Shown here piece by piece: positions 33,650 through 44,607 of a DNA stretch of 64,000 bases; positions within the stretch are counted from its first letter, which is position 1, and every line of letters starts with the position of its first letter. Under the pieces are notes generated by a model. It worked only from the letters and a program-made list of their open reading frames with translations. It did no database searches and was not told the origin of the DNA. This stretch comes from Oegoconia quadripuncta (Eukaryota; Arthropoda; Insecta; Lepidoptera; Autostichidae): contig OX438751.1 of the NCBI GenBank assembly GCA_949316235.1, positions 5,108,413-5,172,412 of the forward strand, given 5' to 3'. The translations under genes and the position numbers were made by a program.

Positions 33650-33866
33650 GTCTGAAGTCTCACATGACTTTGAAGAATTTTTATTTCTCAGGCGTGCCAT
33701 GTTTCCTCACGATGTTTTCCTTCACCGTTTTAAGAGAAGTCGGATAAATGCATATAAGTAATTAAATGAAATTTAAAAACTCATTGGTACATGGCCTACC
33801 TGGGAATCGAACTCGGACCTCCCAAATTGGGAGACCGTGTCTTAACCGCTGAGCCACCGACGCTCT
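33650..33866 (-). mobile_element. SINE-D, 3'-truncated or partial copy
   Basis: On the minus strand: GAGCGTCGGTGGCTCAGCGG, GAGTTCGATTCCCAGGTAGG, AACTCATTGGTAC complement and the GAGGAAACATGGCACGCC segment. The GATGATGA end is missing. Confidence 0.8.
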
Positions 33867-34274
33867 TACCGACGGATATAAAATTATACATATTTATATA
33901 GTATGAAAAGAAAGCTATGCTTATGTAATTATGACGAAGACTTGTACTTTTCTCACTTAGTATTGGCGATGGCGATACAGATTTCAGGTTAGCTCTATAT
34001 CCATATTCTTCTTTTCAAGTTGAGGCCATTTCAAATTTCATTAGACCAAAACTTAGCCACTCTAAATGCACTCTCCGTGGCGTTATCAACAACAATATAA
34101 GATAGGATAAAATTTATTTATTTCAGTATAAACTAATCTAAATACAAATTGAGCGTAGCAAAACAAAATAATTTAATTCTAATAACATGTCAAAGAAATC
34201 TTAATTAATTAATTTTAACTAATTTTGCTAAGTATTAGTGTGATGCCTAAACTAGGTAAACTATCTCCTCAGAG
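33867..34274. other. Unannotated AT-rich sequence
   Basis: No recognised gene. Confidence 0.4.
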
Positions 34275-34340
34275 TTTTATTTGTTTGTTTGTTTGTAAGC
34301 GCTTTACTGTACTTCATATGATAAACATACATTAATCCAT
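34275..34340 (-). repeat. LINE-tail-like repeat
   Basis: Resembles 19800-19862: GTTTGTTTGTTTGTAAGCGC followed by TTTACTGTAC and ATACATTAATCC. Confidence 0.35.
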
Positions 34341-34625
34341 TAAATGTAGGTTAAAATTAAATACAAAGAGTATTAGGTTTCATACGAATATTGTGCGTAT
34401 ATAGAAAAAAGCATAATCGTATCGTATACAAACTCAAGATCTACTTATAAGTATTTTACCAAACGATATGACCATACTCCGGATAAGGGTTATTCCTTTG
34501 CTAGGAAATTATGTAAGCGGTTGTAGGTAAGAAAATCAGGCTCGTTAACTATAAGCGTTGGAGCGTTGCTAACGTCCGCTGAATGAGCTTCTACAGCGCA
34601 ACGGGCCAAGGAGCAAGCGGCAGCG

Positions 34626-34722
34626 GATATATACCGGATGAGATTTTTTACCGTAAGGAAAAAAATAGGGCATATTAGGTAAGTGAAATAGAAGGTAATT
34701 AGCATATATACATCAAGCACAT
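34626..34722. mobile_element. Single end of the TATATA-flanked inverted-repeat family
   Basis: ATATATACCGGATGAGATTT, then TTACCGTAAGG, GGGCATATTAGGTAAGTGAA and AGAAGGTAATTAGCATATAT match the arms of the element at 41228-41617. The opposite arm is not found nearby. Confidence 0.55.
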
Positions 34723-34744
34723 GCCGGCCGGAGATTGATAGTTC

Positions 34745-34804
34745 TAATTGTTCATGAATATTTTTTGCTTTACGAATAAAGCAAAAAATATTCATGAACG
34801 ATTA
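34745..34804. repeat. Near-perfect palindrome, 23-28 bp arms
   Basis: GTTCATGAATATTTTTTGCT and onward (34750-34772) is exactly complementary to 34777-34799, with loop CGAA. Allowing one mismatch, pairing extends five bases further out on each side. Confidence 0.95.
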
Positions 34805-35409
34805 AAACTTCCGTAATGTTGTGATATATCTTATTAGATATATCTATTGGCGGCAGCTGGTTTTACGTCTTACGCTTTATGTCTCTGGACTCCACACCGA
34901 AGACATGTCTCACAGATATCTGCCCACCGTATTCTAAACAGTTCTATAATCGATATGCCACTCGGTATGCGAAATTTTCTAATTACGAATGCCGAATTTA
35001 CGGAAACACACCAAAAATTTTAAACTTCCCGAATATCGACTATTGAATACGGACCCTGGTCGAGAAAAACCAGAAGCGACTTATCAAATCTCCAGGCAAT
35101 GTAAACACTGCTGTCTGTAATCTATCAAATAGTAGCTCTTATGATAGGTACTCTTTGATGCCCGACAGAGTACAATTCAATTTAATTCAAATTCAGTTGT
35201 GGTAAAACGCGGCTAAAATACGGAATCGTGTGTGGTTAATAATACTCACAGCATAGGCAAGTGAGAGTCAACAGTGTCATGACATGGAACAAAAAAGCTG
35301 CTACAACATATAGCAGTAGGTATTTTCTACAGACTGTTGATAATGATATAGAAATTGAAATGTTAGAAATGAAGCACTTGTCAACTCCCGACGAAAAACG
35401 ACGGGTTTT
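34805..35409. other. Unannotated sequence
   Basis: No recognised gene or repeat. Confidence 0.4.
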
Positions 35410-35590
35410 ATGTGATTGACGGTGTTATGTGTTAGTGTGTGTATATGTGTGTGTGTGTGTGTGTATATTGACCCGCACGTTTTTCAGTAATCCGTGGTCC
35501 GATTTGAGTGCGTTTTTTTTGTATATTAAAGATTTTACGAGAGGACAAATTCTTAGCCATGTTTGATGAAAATTGGTCCCAAGTATTTAG
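35410..35590 (+). repeat. Repeat F copy with GT microsatellite
   Basis: A GT-dinucleotide run at about 35445-35463 is followed by CAGTAATCCGTGGTCCGATT, TTGAGTGCG and TAGCCATGTTTGATGAAAAT. The reverse-oriented relative is 31000-31195, and a scrap sits at 41070-41110. Confidence 0.55.
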
Positions 35591-36059
35591 CCTTTAACAC
35601 ACTTTTTCGGTCTTTTAAGGCTTTATAAATTGTATTTTTTTTAATTCAAGATTAAACTTGGTGATATTTAGCTAAAATTACAGTTGGTTTGATTTATCTG
35701 GATGATATAATGATTATCTTGTGGTTTTCAAAATTATTTAGTTATTGTCAATACTTTACCCGCTACAGGCTATACATTGTGCCCATTCGGAAGACCCTCA
35801 TAGAAACTGGTGTAAGATACAATGGGTGGGTGTTGTAATGAATGACGAGTATATATAGGTATCTTTAGTTGCATTGAAAGTATACGCTTTCCAATATTAC
35901 AGTAGGAAATAATAATATAGTTAATTTATCTGCTGATATCTATATATCAAGTTGTTCAAAGTGAGCTGAGTGATTGAAGTGGTAGAAAAAAGCCAAGTTG
36001 TTCATATTTCTCGTCAAAATTTTATACGTACCAATGACGTATGGAGCAAATCTGTTATT

Positions 36060-36491
36060 AGTATTCAAAAACACTTTTTCGTCGACAACTGCTGTCCAAC
36101 AATTTTCGGTTGAATTCGGTTATTTTTTTTTTTATGCATAAGGGTTGGTACTTGACCTCAAACACACCTGATGTTAAGTGAAGATGAGGTCGAAGAATGA
36201 AGCGTACTGACCCGGAAACCCCAACACATTTGGGGGACTGGCTATCTTATCTCTGACAACCGGAACACGACAATGCTATTAACATTGCTGCTTGGCGGCA
36301 GATTTAGATAAGATGGTGGTAGCTAGCCAGGCGGACATTTAAAATGCCCTACCACCAACCAAACCGAGTACTTAAACATGTACCCCGCTGGGGATCGAAC
36401 CCGCGACCTCCGAATCGGAATTATGGTCACTAGTGGAGTTTTTCGTAATCAGCAGTGGAGACAGTAATTACACCAATTTTATTTCATTCTG
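36060..36491. mobile_element. M1 fold-back MITE, partial copy split by SINE-A
   Basis: Left part TGTCCAACAATTTTCGGTTG ends at 36121; right part resumes TTATGGTCACTAGTGGAG, CGTAATCAGCAGTGGAGACA and CATTCTG followed by TA. Joining the two parts in thought gives the order seen in other M1 copies. The far left terminus is not preserved. Confidence 0.65.
36122..36418 (-). mobile_element. SINE-A inside M1
   Basis: Complete body from poly-T and ATGCATAAGGGTTGG through TGACAACCGGAACACGACAA and CCACCAACCAAACCGAGTAC to GGGGATCGAACCCGCGACCT; the tRNA head stops just past the B box. Confidence 0.85.
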
Positions 36492-36810
36492 TATATATGT
36501 ATATTTACAGATGTTGTAATAAGCATACTGCTTGCATCATTCACACTGCTGTTCAATGTCAACTCTCAAGTATAAAACACCTAATAAAGAAATAAGTGTA
36601 TATTCATATAATATAAAAGCATTCATTCGAATTCCCCCAACAGAGATTGGTAGTAACCTTATTATGTTTATGGTAACGTGGATTCGAATCAGACAGACGA
36701 TATTGATTTTATTCATATATACTTCACGATAGGGTTGTCGCTCTGGATGTTATTTTATTTATTCATACATAATCAACTACATTATCATCAAAACATTTAT
36801 ACAGTATATA

Positions 36811-37303
36811 CAGGGTGAATTTGAATTAGTGTAATTCCCAATAACTGGTGACTCCACTCCTGATTACGAACAACATTCTCCAAGGAACCATAGTCGAATT
36901 CGTTAAAAAAAAATTCGTTTGCCATACAAAGTAAACCTTTTTAAAAGCACATTTAGTATGAAAGTCCAACAACTTTCGGCTATGGTTCCTAGTGGAAAGT
37001 TGCTTGTAATCAAGAGTAGTGTCACCAGCCGTTTAGGTTTCCGGGTCAGTACGCTTCCACCTTCGACCTCATCTTCACTTAACATCAGGTGTGATTCAAG
37101 GTCTAGTACGAAGCCGTCGTGCATAAAAAAAAAGCCAAAATTTGTTGAACTTCCATACTAAATGTGCTTTTAAAAAGGTTTACTTTGTATGGTAAATGAA
37201 AATTTTTTCATCGAATTCAACTATGGTTCCTTGGGGAAAGTTGTTCGTAATCAGGAGTGGAGGCACCAGTTAATAGGAATTACACGAATACAAATTCACC
37301 CTG
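36811..37303. mobile_element. M1 fold-back MITE, full copy with an inner SINE piece
   Basis: CAGGGTGAATTTGAATTAGT at the left, complement of the same at the right, with TA outside both ends. Pairing extends inward for about 165 bp (36811-36975 against 37140-37303), including the AAAGTAAACCTTTTTAAAAG segment, so the element is nearly one large hairpin. Its centre carries the SINE-A end listed next. Confidence 0.85.
37033..37133 (+). mobile_element. SINE-A 3' end inside M1
   Basis: GTTTCCGGGTCAGTACGCTT, CACTTAACATCAGGTGTGAT and GTCGTGCATAAAAAAAAA. It sits in the loop of the M1 hairpin. Confidence 0.8.
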
Positions 37304-37424
37304 TATATTACTAATTTTAAGCCAATTACAGATTCTTACTTCATAACATTAATAAATTTATTGTAAATAAGTGGATTGGAAGCCTTAAAAATAACAGTAT
37401 CCATGATCACGCACAAAGCTTAAT

Positions 37425-37600
37425 GTTTGAAACAACATCCAAAGTTAACCTCACTAAATAAGTATACAGAAATGCTCACGTGACAGGGGGTGGGCCCATC
37501 GCCGGTAAAACGTGCAAATCTATAGAGATGGTGATAGGAATAATTTTTGGTGAAAGGTCCCTTAGTTGCCTTATGCTACACCCACGGGAAACAGCTAGTT
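37425..37600 (+). repeat. Repeat E copy
   Basis: GTTTGAAACAACATCCAAAG, AAGTATACAGAAATGCTCAC, GTGGGCCCATCGCCGGTAAA and TGAAAGGTCCCTTAGTTGCC followed by CACCCACGGGAAACAGCTAG. The last part shows the family's 3' end. Confidence 0.6.
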
Positions 37601-37774
37601 ACAAATAAATAAAGATGGAAGTGAGTTAGATGTCAATATAAACTTTTCAACTTGCCAAATTATAAATTGCAAAAACTATAATCAATATCAATGAATAATA
37701 AGAATAATTAAGTAAATAAAATTTATGTCAATGATCAGTGACAATTTCCTCACTTTTGACAACTTCATGTGAGA

Positions 37775-37822
37775 TTGTGGTCAAACGCGAATCCAGTCAA
37801 TCATAAAAAAAAAAAAAGAAAG
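37775..37822 (+). mobile_element. LINE-J 3' tail
   Basis: GAGATTGTGGTCAAACGCGA, then ATCCAGTCAATCAT and poly-A, identical in type to 58950-58997. Confidence 0.6.
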
Positions 37823-38464
37823 AAACTTCATAAAAACCTTTGATTGAAAATTGTTACCAAGCCTAATGTTATTATAGAGTATCGACTGAAGCTCTCGCGA
37901 GCCAATTAGTTGCGCCAAAGGTTTCACTAAAAGGGGTGAGCTAGCTTTTAATTTTTAGAAAGGGGAGTCACTCACAGGGCTTCAGCCTTTTGATGTGTCG
38001 AAATAATTAATCACATTCCTACTCTATATATGTGTTTGGACAATCACACACGCTTACTTCATTAGGGGATTTTTAAAGAAGTCGTTTTGTATATACATCT
38101 CCTTGATCAGTCAGACACCCAAATAAAGTCGATGTTCGATACTTTTAGTACCTCTTTGACACCTGTACATATATTTTTATTGTTCCGTACAAAATTTACA
38201 GAATTGCGTCTGTCATTCCGTCTGTATAATACACGCAATGTTTTCGAACCTTACAATAAATTTGAAAGGCACAAAAATGAAAATTTGCGCCTTAATAGGC
38301 ACCTATATAGACAAGTAGTAAGTATTTTTTTTTAAATAGATCTGCGAATGTTGCGGTGCTTTCATTGACTTTACATAAGTTATTATGGTTTTGGGGAGTT
38401 TCCTAAAAGATAATAAAAACAGAAGACTTAGCCACACAAGTTATACAGAAGTTTATATACCTAG
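37823..38464. other. Unannotated sequence
   Basis: No recognised gene. The 82-codon frame at 38087-38335 has no known domain. Confidence 0.4.
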
Positions 38465-38580
38465 TGTAATGGCTTTTTTCAATCACTATTTAGATATTGT
38501 GTTCTATTGTTATCATCAAAATTATTGTAAATTATTTTGCGCAATAAAGAGTATTTGTATTGTATTGTATTGTATTGATA
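38465..38580 (+). mobile_element. LINE 3' tail with ATTGT-type microsatellite
   Basis: Ends with TTTTGCGCAATAAAGAGTAT and four repeats of TTGTA. AATAAAG and a short pentamer array are the 3' end organisation of this LINE group. Confidence 0.5.
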
Positions 38581-39214
38581 CGTTAAGTAAGACTTTAAAA
38601 ATTATATATGTCGCAGATAGCGATAAATTAGCGATACAATTCATTATTCAAACGGTCAACTGACTATCATAATACGCGGTTAATGGAAAGAAAACCTGGT
38701 GGCGCTGGTATCGCCGGAAACGGTGCGGTGACTATATGCGGTATATTAGGTCTTCACGTCGAAAATGGGACACACTTTGCTACCAGCCGTCGAATGAGTC
38801 GGACCACCACTGGACATCAACGACCATGAGGGACTCTGATTACCTACTACCATCGACGCTTGAAGAATCCAGTGAGTCGTTACTGAATAAGACTTTGATT
38901 ATGGAATTTTAGCAAGGAGGAACTATAGACAAGGTACGGCTGAGTTCCACATAGTGCACGCGGGGGCCAAGTTGTATGGCACGAGGGGCGTGCACATGTT
39001 TTCTCTTCAACAGAAAGCATCTCAGGTTCCTTGATTATAATCGAATGTGAATACGTTGTTGATTCCCCCATAGTAGCTTGCAATAATGTCGCCATTGCCC
39101 GAGCAACCCTTTTCCACGCGACTGGCGCCGTCCCGGTCGCTAGCAACGCCCCCCCGAACACGCCCATCTCCGACATGTATATATTTGATGATGATTAAAT
39201 ATAATATAAAAATT
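38581..39214. other. Unannotated sequence
   Basis: Less AT-rich than average. The minus-strand frame at 38880-39176 (98 codons) is cysteine- and alanine-containing but I recognise no domain in it. Confidence 0.4.
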
Positions 39215-39435
39215 ATAATATAAATTTGCCATATATCTCTGCTCTCCGCCTTCGTCTTAACCTCTTGATACGACACGACGTTCAACTTCTCTTTTATCTG
39301 CTGCATGTAGCTTATTCTCGGTCTTCCTCTTTTTCTTTACCCCTCTATTGTTCCTTCTATTATAGTTTTGATGAAATCATCGTGTCGTATAAGGTGTCCC
39401 AGCATTTTTCCTCTTCTATTCTCAATTACTCCCTG
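39215..39435 (-). pseudogene. LINE-R C-terminal remnant
   Basis: The minus strand reads ENRRGKMLGHLIRHDDFIK and TIIEGTIEG, then, after a frame change near 39330, QIKEKLNVVSYQEVKTKAES and RDIW. This is the C-terminus of an RTE-like LINE protein, matching 49160-49590 in order (GHL.RHD, KNIIEG, VK.K.NVVSYQEVK). Stop codons and a deletion between the segments show a dead copy. Confidence 0.65.
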
Positions 39436-39449
39436 ATTAATATATTTCA

Positions 39450-39530
39450 TAAGTAAATAAATTACACACACAGCGCCGTCTAATTCCACACTAAGCAAAC
39501 CAGCAATAATGACTAATGCCTCAAACAAAT
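39450..39530 (-). mobile_element. SINE-C scrap
   Basis: ACACACACAGCGCCGTCTAA, then TTCCACACTAAGC, is the complement of the family-C 3' body. Confidence 0.6.
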
Positions 39531-41220
39531 TTGTTTTAAAATCATATTATCGCACAAATAAATAGTTGAGAAGCCATTCATTAACTCATTGTGCGGGACC
39601 CAACTGTGCAAATACAATTTGCGCTTTGTCGACTTTGTATTTATTAATTTAAGGTTCGTCGGTTCATTTCACATGTTTATTTTCACGATAATAGACCATT
39701 ATCAAAATACGGTTGAAAAACAAAATACTCGTCTTTTCATATACACACATGACTGGATATTGTGATTTTATATGATTGTTTGTTTATTTTCCAGCTGGCT
39801 GGCATGTGAGAGGAAGTAAATATTATTTTCACGCTTTCTTCATGACTTCTAAGTATGATGATTAAAAGCTGCAGAGTACATTCCTTACTGCAGTAAAGGT
39901 TGCATAAAAATCCATTCCGCATATTTGTTTTCTTTTTTCATTTATAGTGGACCAACGAAGTCTGTCCAAAAGTTGGATTAGAAATTGCAAAGCACTTGTT
40001 TAAAGACATTCAAATTAAGAACAACCCTGGTTGCTCGCCGTCGTGATAAGCTTGTTCTAAATGTGAATTAAAAAAAATACCTTGGATAAAATAGCCGCGC
40101 AAAACTACGGGTTTCAATTTGGAAATTGTTAGCCGTGAAAAGTTATTATATGAGTAAAAATTACCAACTAATAAAAAAACCTACTTTATTTTTAGCCGAC
40201 TAAAAAGATGGAAACATCTATTATGATTTAGAAGCTCTCCAGAAGTCTGCTCCTACATGTCTCACTTGTAACATAGTATCTATCTTCATTTTCAAAATCG
40301 TCATGACGAGCCCTTTCCTATAATACACATATTGTACTTCTAGATTTCTTTTTATTTTGATAAATTAGAATTTCTACTGTCACTTTAGTTTACTTTTTTG
40401 TGACGTAATGTACCCTATGACACTTGGACGGTCATGACGAATCTAACGTCACTTGATTATCCATCCATCCATTTTTGGTGCTACGAGGGAATATAGAATC
40501 CCCCATATACACATACCGGATGAGTTAAGCAAGGAAAAAAACAGGATATAACGAGTATTAGGTACTTCAGTCGGGTAAAAATTGAAAGCAAAGCAGATTA
40601 TTGACCACATTTATCATGTGATTTTCGACTCGGTGTTACTGCTCGCGTATCTACTACATAAATACACTTTGTTCTTTAATATTTCACTCTAAAGCACTCT
40701 ATAGATATATCACGACCCTTGCTTTAAAGCCTGTACAAAATGTGTGCATACGAGTTTCAAAGCTGTTTGAACTATAAAAGAATGTTCGCCCACTTCAGTA
40801 AAATATTTCATGTAAGCGCAAGCGAACTTCTGTATGAGGCATTTTTAATATTCAGTGTGTAATACCATTGATAACTTATTGAATCAGAAATATGTGAGGG
40901 CCGTAGAAATATTGCAGCGCGAAGTTATTTGTTCAATAAGAGAGGAAACATGAGCAAAATTCTATTTTGCACATTGATTTATACATAGAGCAACGTAGAC
41001 CTCCACGCGGCAGGCCCGGAGGTCCGGAGTCCGCTCCGTGAGGTTAGGTTCGGTTCGGTTTTTGTTTGGATGTACCTCAATAATGCGTGGTCCGATTTCA
41101 ATGCGAATTTATTTAATATTGGTTCACCCGTTTTAAAAACTTAACATTTGCTTTTATAATTCTAGCATTCAAGAGGCTACTGGTAGCTGTTACTTCAAGT
41201 AAAAGGTAGTTGACTCACTG
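39531..41220. other. Mostly unannotated sequence
   Basis: No gene. A scrap of the TATATA-flanked family (ATACCGGATGAGTTAAGCAA) occurs near 40515-40540, and a repeat F scrap (CAATAATGCGTGGTCCGATT) near 41077-41097. Confidence 0.45.
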
Positions 41221-41227
41221 GTATATA

Positions 41228-41617
41228 CCGCATGAGTTTTTTTACCGTAAGGAAATAAATAGGGCATATTATAGGTAAGTGAAATAGAAGTTATTGGCAT
41301 AGACAGCTTAATTTTTTTTTTCAAAAAGTTTCAAAAACTCACGCGCTTTTACATGCGACTGGCGGAATTTGTAGAGTTCCTATCACGCAAAATTTATTTA
41401 GAAGTCATGTTTTCTCCAAGTTTTCTTTATTTATTTAATTTAATCGTGTAATTATGTGGAATAGGCTACAATCGGGACCGTGTAAATGACACAATTAAAG
41501 CTTTTTTTGATGATAGTTTTGAAATACAAAAAAAAATAAACTGCCTATGCCAATACCTTCTATTTTACTTACCTAATATGCCTTATTTTTTTTCTGACGG
41601 TGAAAAAACTCATCCAG
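41228..41617. mobile_element. Inverted-repeat element flanked by TATATA, 390 bp
   Basis: The arms of about 90-95 bp start CCGCATGAGTTTTTTTACCG on the left and CTGGATGAGTTTTTTCACCG on the complement of the right and stay alignable through GGGCATATTA, GTAAGT and ATTGGCATAG. TATATA stands on both sides (41222-41227 and 41618-41623). No coding frame. Single-ended relatives are at 34626 and 40515. Confidence 0.8.
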
Positions 41618-41965
41618 TATATAGTACAAGCCTCGTCATCGCCGAGTATTACAGCATGAATTTGAAACACGAATTGCTTCTCATATTACGTTTCCAATCA
41701 CAGTGAAGCCAATTTTGATGCCGACGGGTTGGTGATTCCACTGTTCTTTTTTTGGTGCAATGATGTTCGACTAACGCGACGTTGTAATTTGGCATAACCT
41801 CGTGTACTATTTTACGCCTAGAAGAGTTTTCTCTTTGGAAAAGATATTCAGTTTAATGAATACCTACGAATACGAACGAAGAAATAAACCCACAGGAACA
41901 AACCAACAGGTTTACACGGTGTATTTTGGCTGTGTTGTTGTGACAGGTGGCCACTGTTGTGACGG

Positions 41966-42307
41966 TTACCACCTCCGTGGCTCAATGTAAACAACGTTGG
42001 GTTTACGATTCGCTACGATACGGTCGCGGGTTCGATCCGCAGCGGGGTACATGTTTAAGTACTCGGTTTGGTTGGTGGTAGGACATTTTAAATGTCCGCC
42101 TGGCTAGCTACCACCATTTTATCTAAATCTGCCGCCAAGCAACAATGCTAATAGCATTGTTGTGTTCCAGTTGTCAGAGATAAGATAGCCAGTTCCCCAA
42201 ATGTGTTGGAATTTCCGGGTCAGTACGCTTCCACCTTCGACTTCAGCTTCACATAACATCAGGTGTGATTGAGGTCAAGTACCAACCCGTTGTGCATAAA
42301 AAAAAAC
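41966..42307 (+). mobile_element. SINE-A, full-length copy
   Basis: Head ACCTCCGTGGCTCAATGTAA, B box CGGGTTCGATCCGCAGCG, full body including TTGTGTTCCAGTTGTCAGAG, and end CCCGTTGTGCATAAAAAAA. A short insertion (GCTACGATACG) disturbs the head. Confidence 0.85.
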
Positions 42308-42436
42308 CATTGTAGGAATTATGTTGGCTATATTTTGTCTTACAGATACACTGATAAGTCATGTTATTAATTTAAATGATAAACAAACTCAAACTCAAAC
42401 TAATAATGCAAGATAATCGATATCATGCATCGTGAA

Positions 42437-42600
42437 TATTACATATACAAATTCACGACTTTTACCTCAAGTGGGGTGGTCAGATATATCTAAAGATGAT
42501 TTTTTTTAATGGTACAAAGCCCTTTACAACATTTGCTGGAAGTGACTGGTTGGTTCAATTCTTTCTACGTCCCGAAAACCACAGCGTACCAGAGTGATTG
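42437..42600 (+). repeat. Repeat E fragment
   Basis: CACGACTTTTACCTCAAGTG, GGTGGTCAGATATATC, and, at the far end, GACTGGTTGGTTCAATTC and CGTCCCGAAAACCACAGCG. Confidence 0.45.
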
Positions 42601-42639
42601 TTATTATTAGACACTATTAGGTGTCTTTTAAAAGGTTTA

Positions 42640-42740
42640 AGTACTTCTTTGCCTTGAGACTAGCTAGCCGGGTCCGGTTTTATATATGACTGCCGCCAAG
42701 CATCAATGTCCACAATTTTGTGTCAGCTGTGAAAAATAAG
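42640..42740 (+). mobile_element. SINE-A, old diverged piece
   Basis: GACTAGCTAGCCGGGTCCGG, TGACTGCCGCCAAGCATCAA and TTTTGTGTCAGCTGTGAAAA sit in family-A order but have many changes. Confidence 0.35.
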
Positions 42741-42769
42741 TATTTGTACAACTGTCTGAATCGTATCAC

Positions 42770-43012
42770 GGGGTCTACTCTCTAACGAAAATAGCTTCGG
42801 ACGGCCGTAACTTCGGACTTTTTCTTTTACAGTTCGCTGTGTCAATTATAAACCAATCGTCATTATTTTACTTTTGTTGTATATAGTTGGACATCACAAG
42901 TTAGTACGGGACGCAAGGAACGTCTGAAGTTATGCAAATAAAGGATTCTAAGCAAAAGAAAAAGTTCGAAGTTGCGGCCGTCCGAAGCCATTTTCGTTAG
43001 AGTGTAGACCCC
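42770..43012. mobile_element. Inverted-repeat element (MITE), 243 bp
   Basis: The left end GGGGTCTACTCTCTAACGAA and the complement of the right end GGGGTCTACACTCTAACGAA continue to match for about 60 bp through CTTCGGACGGCCG and CTTTTTCTTTT, with about five differences. No coding frame and no clear target duplication. Confidence 0.8.
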
Positions 43013-43119
43013 CTGAGGCGCTCTATGTAGAGGCCTCAGAAAACCTGTGCTGTAGCAATTGCTACAGTCCATTTTTGATATGCACTCACCTCATTTCAAA
43101 ATCTGTTTTAAGTTGTAAT

Positions 43120-43530
43120 TTTTTGTTCTTGTTATACTTGTTGATGTTATGGTGTGGTGTCAAGTAAATATGCCTATAAGAGAGCTAGTGAAGTATTCCT
43201 TCGGCATCTGTGGCCTGCTCCAGATTGGCCACTTTTTACCTGATGATATAACCAGTAATTCTAGACCTCGAACGATGGTAACGGTTCTCTTTATTCTATT
43301 TATCTATTGCCATGTTGTGTAAAATGCTGTCTACATATTTAAACTTGCGTGCTTCCTCAGCAAAAGTGCCCACTTAGTACATACTGAGGTTAAGCTACCT
43401 TTATCTGGTTTTTATTACTGTACTGTAGTCTAAATTATGTGTACTACTTTTGTATTAACTATCTTATAAATATTATTTAATGTATGTGTGTGGCTGGAAA
43501 AACAAATAAACGTTTATCTATCTATCTATC
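43120..43530 (+). mobile_element. Probable LINE 3' UTR ending in a TCTA microsatellite
   Basis: The stretch ends GTGTGGCTGGAAAAACAAAT and then TATC repeats (43513-43532). This is the form of LINE 3' ends in Lepidoptera. No ORF is attached, so the upstream limit is uncertain. Confidence 0.35.
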
Positions 43531-43678
43531 TTTATCATTACCGCTTATATAAAAGGTTCGTAATATTCAATTTTCAAATTTTTATTTGTGAAACTTACAA
43601 TATTGTTTCCACAAATAAGAGAACAAATTGTCATCTGACGAATTATTTAATTTACCTCATCTATTTCTATTCATCTGA

Positions 43679-43965
43679 CGACCTGTTTGGTGTAGTGGTT
43701 AGAAACTCTGCTACTATACCAAATGGTCGCGGGTTCGAATCCCGCTAGGGGCCTATGTTCGTATGATGAATACAGACATGTGTTCCCGAGTTATGGATGT
43801 TTTTCATTTTCTCACTTCACTCGATCTTGTATTTATTTACAAAAAAAAAGTATTTCTGTAGTTTATCAAGCATCTGGTATCCATAACACAAGCCTAGATG
43901 CTTACTGTGGACCTAGATGGCGCTGTGTGCAAAGACATTTATTATTATTTATTTATTTATTATTA
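43679..43965 (+). mobile_element. SINE-C, full-length copy
   Basis: CGACCTGTTTGGTGTAGTGG (A box), GTCGCGGGTTCGAATCCCGC (B box), GATGAATACAGACATGTGTT, GTTTATCAAGCATCTGGTAT and GGACCTAGATGGCGCTGTGT, ending in an ATT/TTA-rich tail. The decamer TCATCTGACG occurs at 43631 and 43671, the second just before the head. Confidence 0.85.
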
Positions 43966-44607
43966 TTATTTGTATGCACCTACCTACTTCTTATTTTTTT
44001 ACTTAAATACCTCTATTCATGTACTTATTTGCACACTTTGTACCCCTTTATATATAAGTAAACTTATCAGTCTATGTGATTTGTTGACTAGTCCGGCAAC
44101 ACTGAAAACCAGTGTTGCAGTACAGCAGTTACAACCCATGATGTTTTAGAGTCCCTTTTGGCTTGGACACTGATAAACCGCAAACATCATGTTCCTATCA
44201 TTTCATATCTAAATAGTTATTATAAGCGATAAACAAGGTTCTTATTTGCTGTTCTATGGACAATTAAAGATTTTTAAACAGTACCAAAGACATTTGCTCA
44301 GGTTATTCTAAATCTATATATAAACAGTAATTCAACCAGGATCATTAGTCACACGAAGCGTCGTGTACTTTCCAAGTTTCCAAAACTGATTTGAGTATTT
44401 CATGTTCACTTTAATTAACTATAACTAGCGCTAAAAGTATTGTATGTACATACATACAGAGTATACATACAAACGAAGTCCAATAGTTGGTATGAGATGT
44501 CGTACTCGTAAAAATTGCAACATGTGCTGCACAATAAATATCGGCAGCAATATTTAGACTTATTAGAAAGAAATACCATTAACACACATTTTTAAATATA
44601 ATTCTAT
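43966..44607. other. Unannotated sequence
   Basis: No recognised gene. Confidence 0.4.

Noticed and set aside
38880..39176. 98-codon minus-strand frame
   Set aside because: I recognise no motif and it abuts a LINE-R remnant; may be chance in a less AT-rich stretch.
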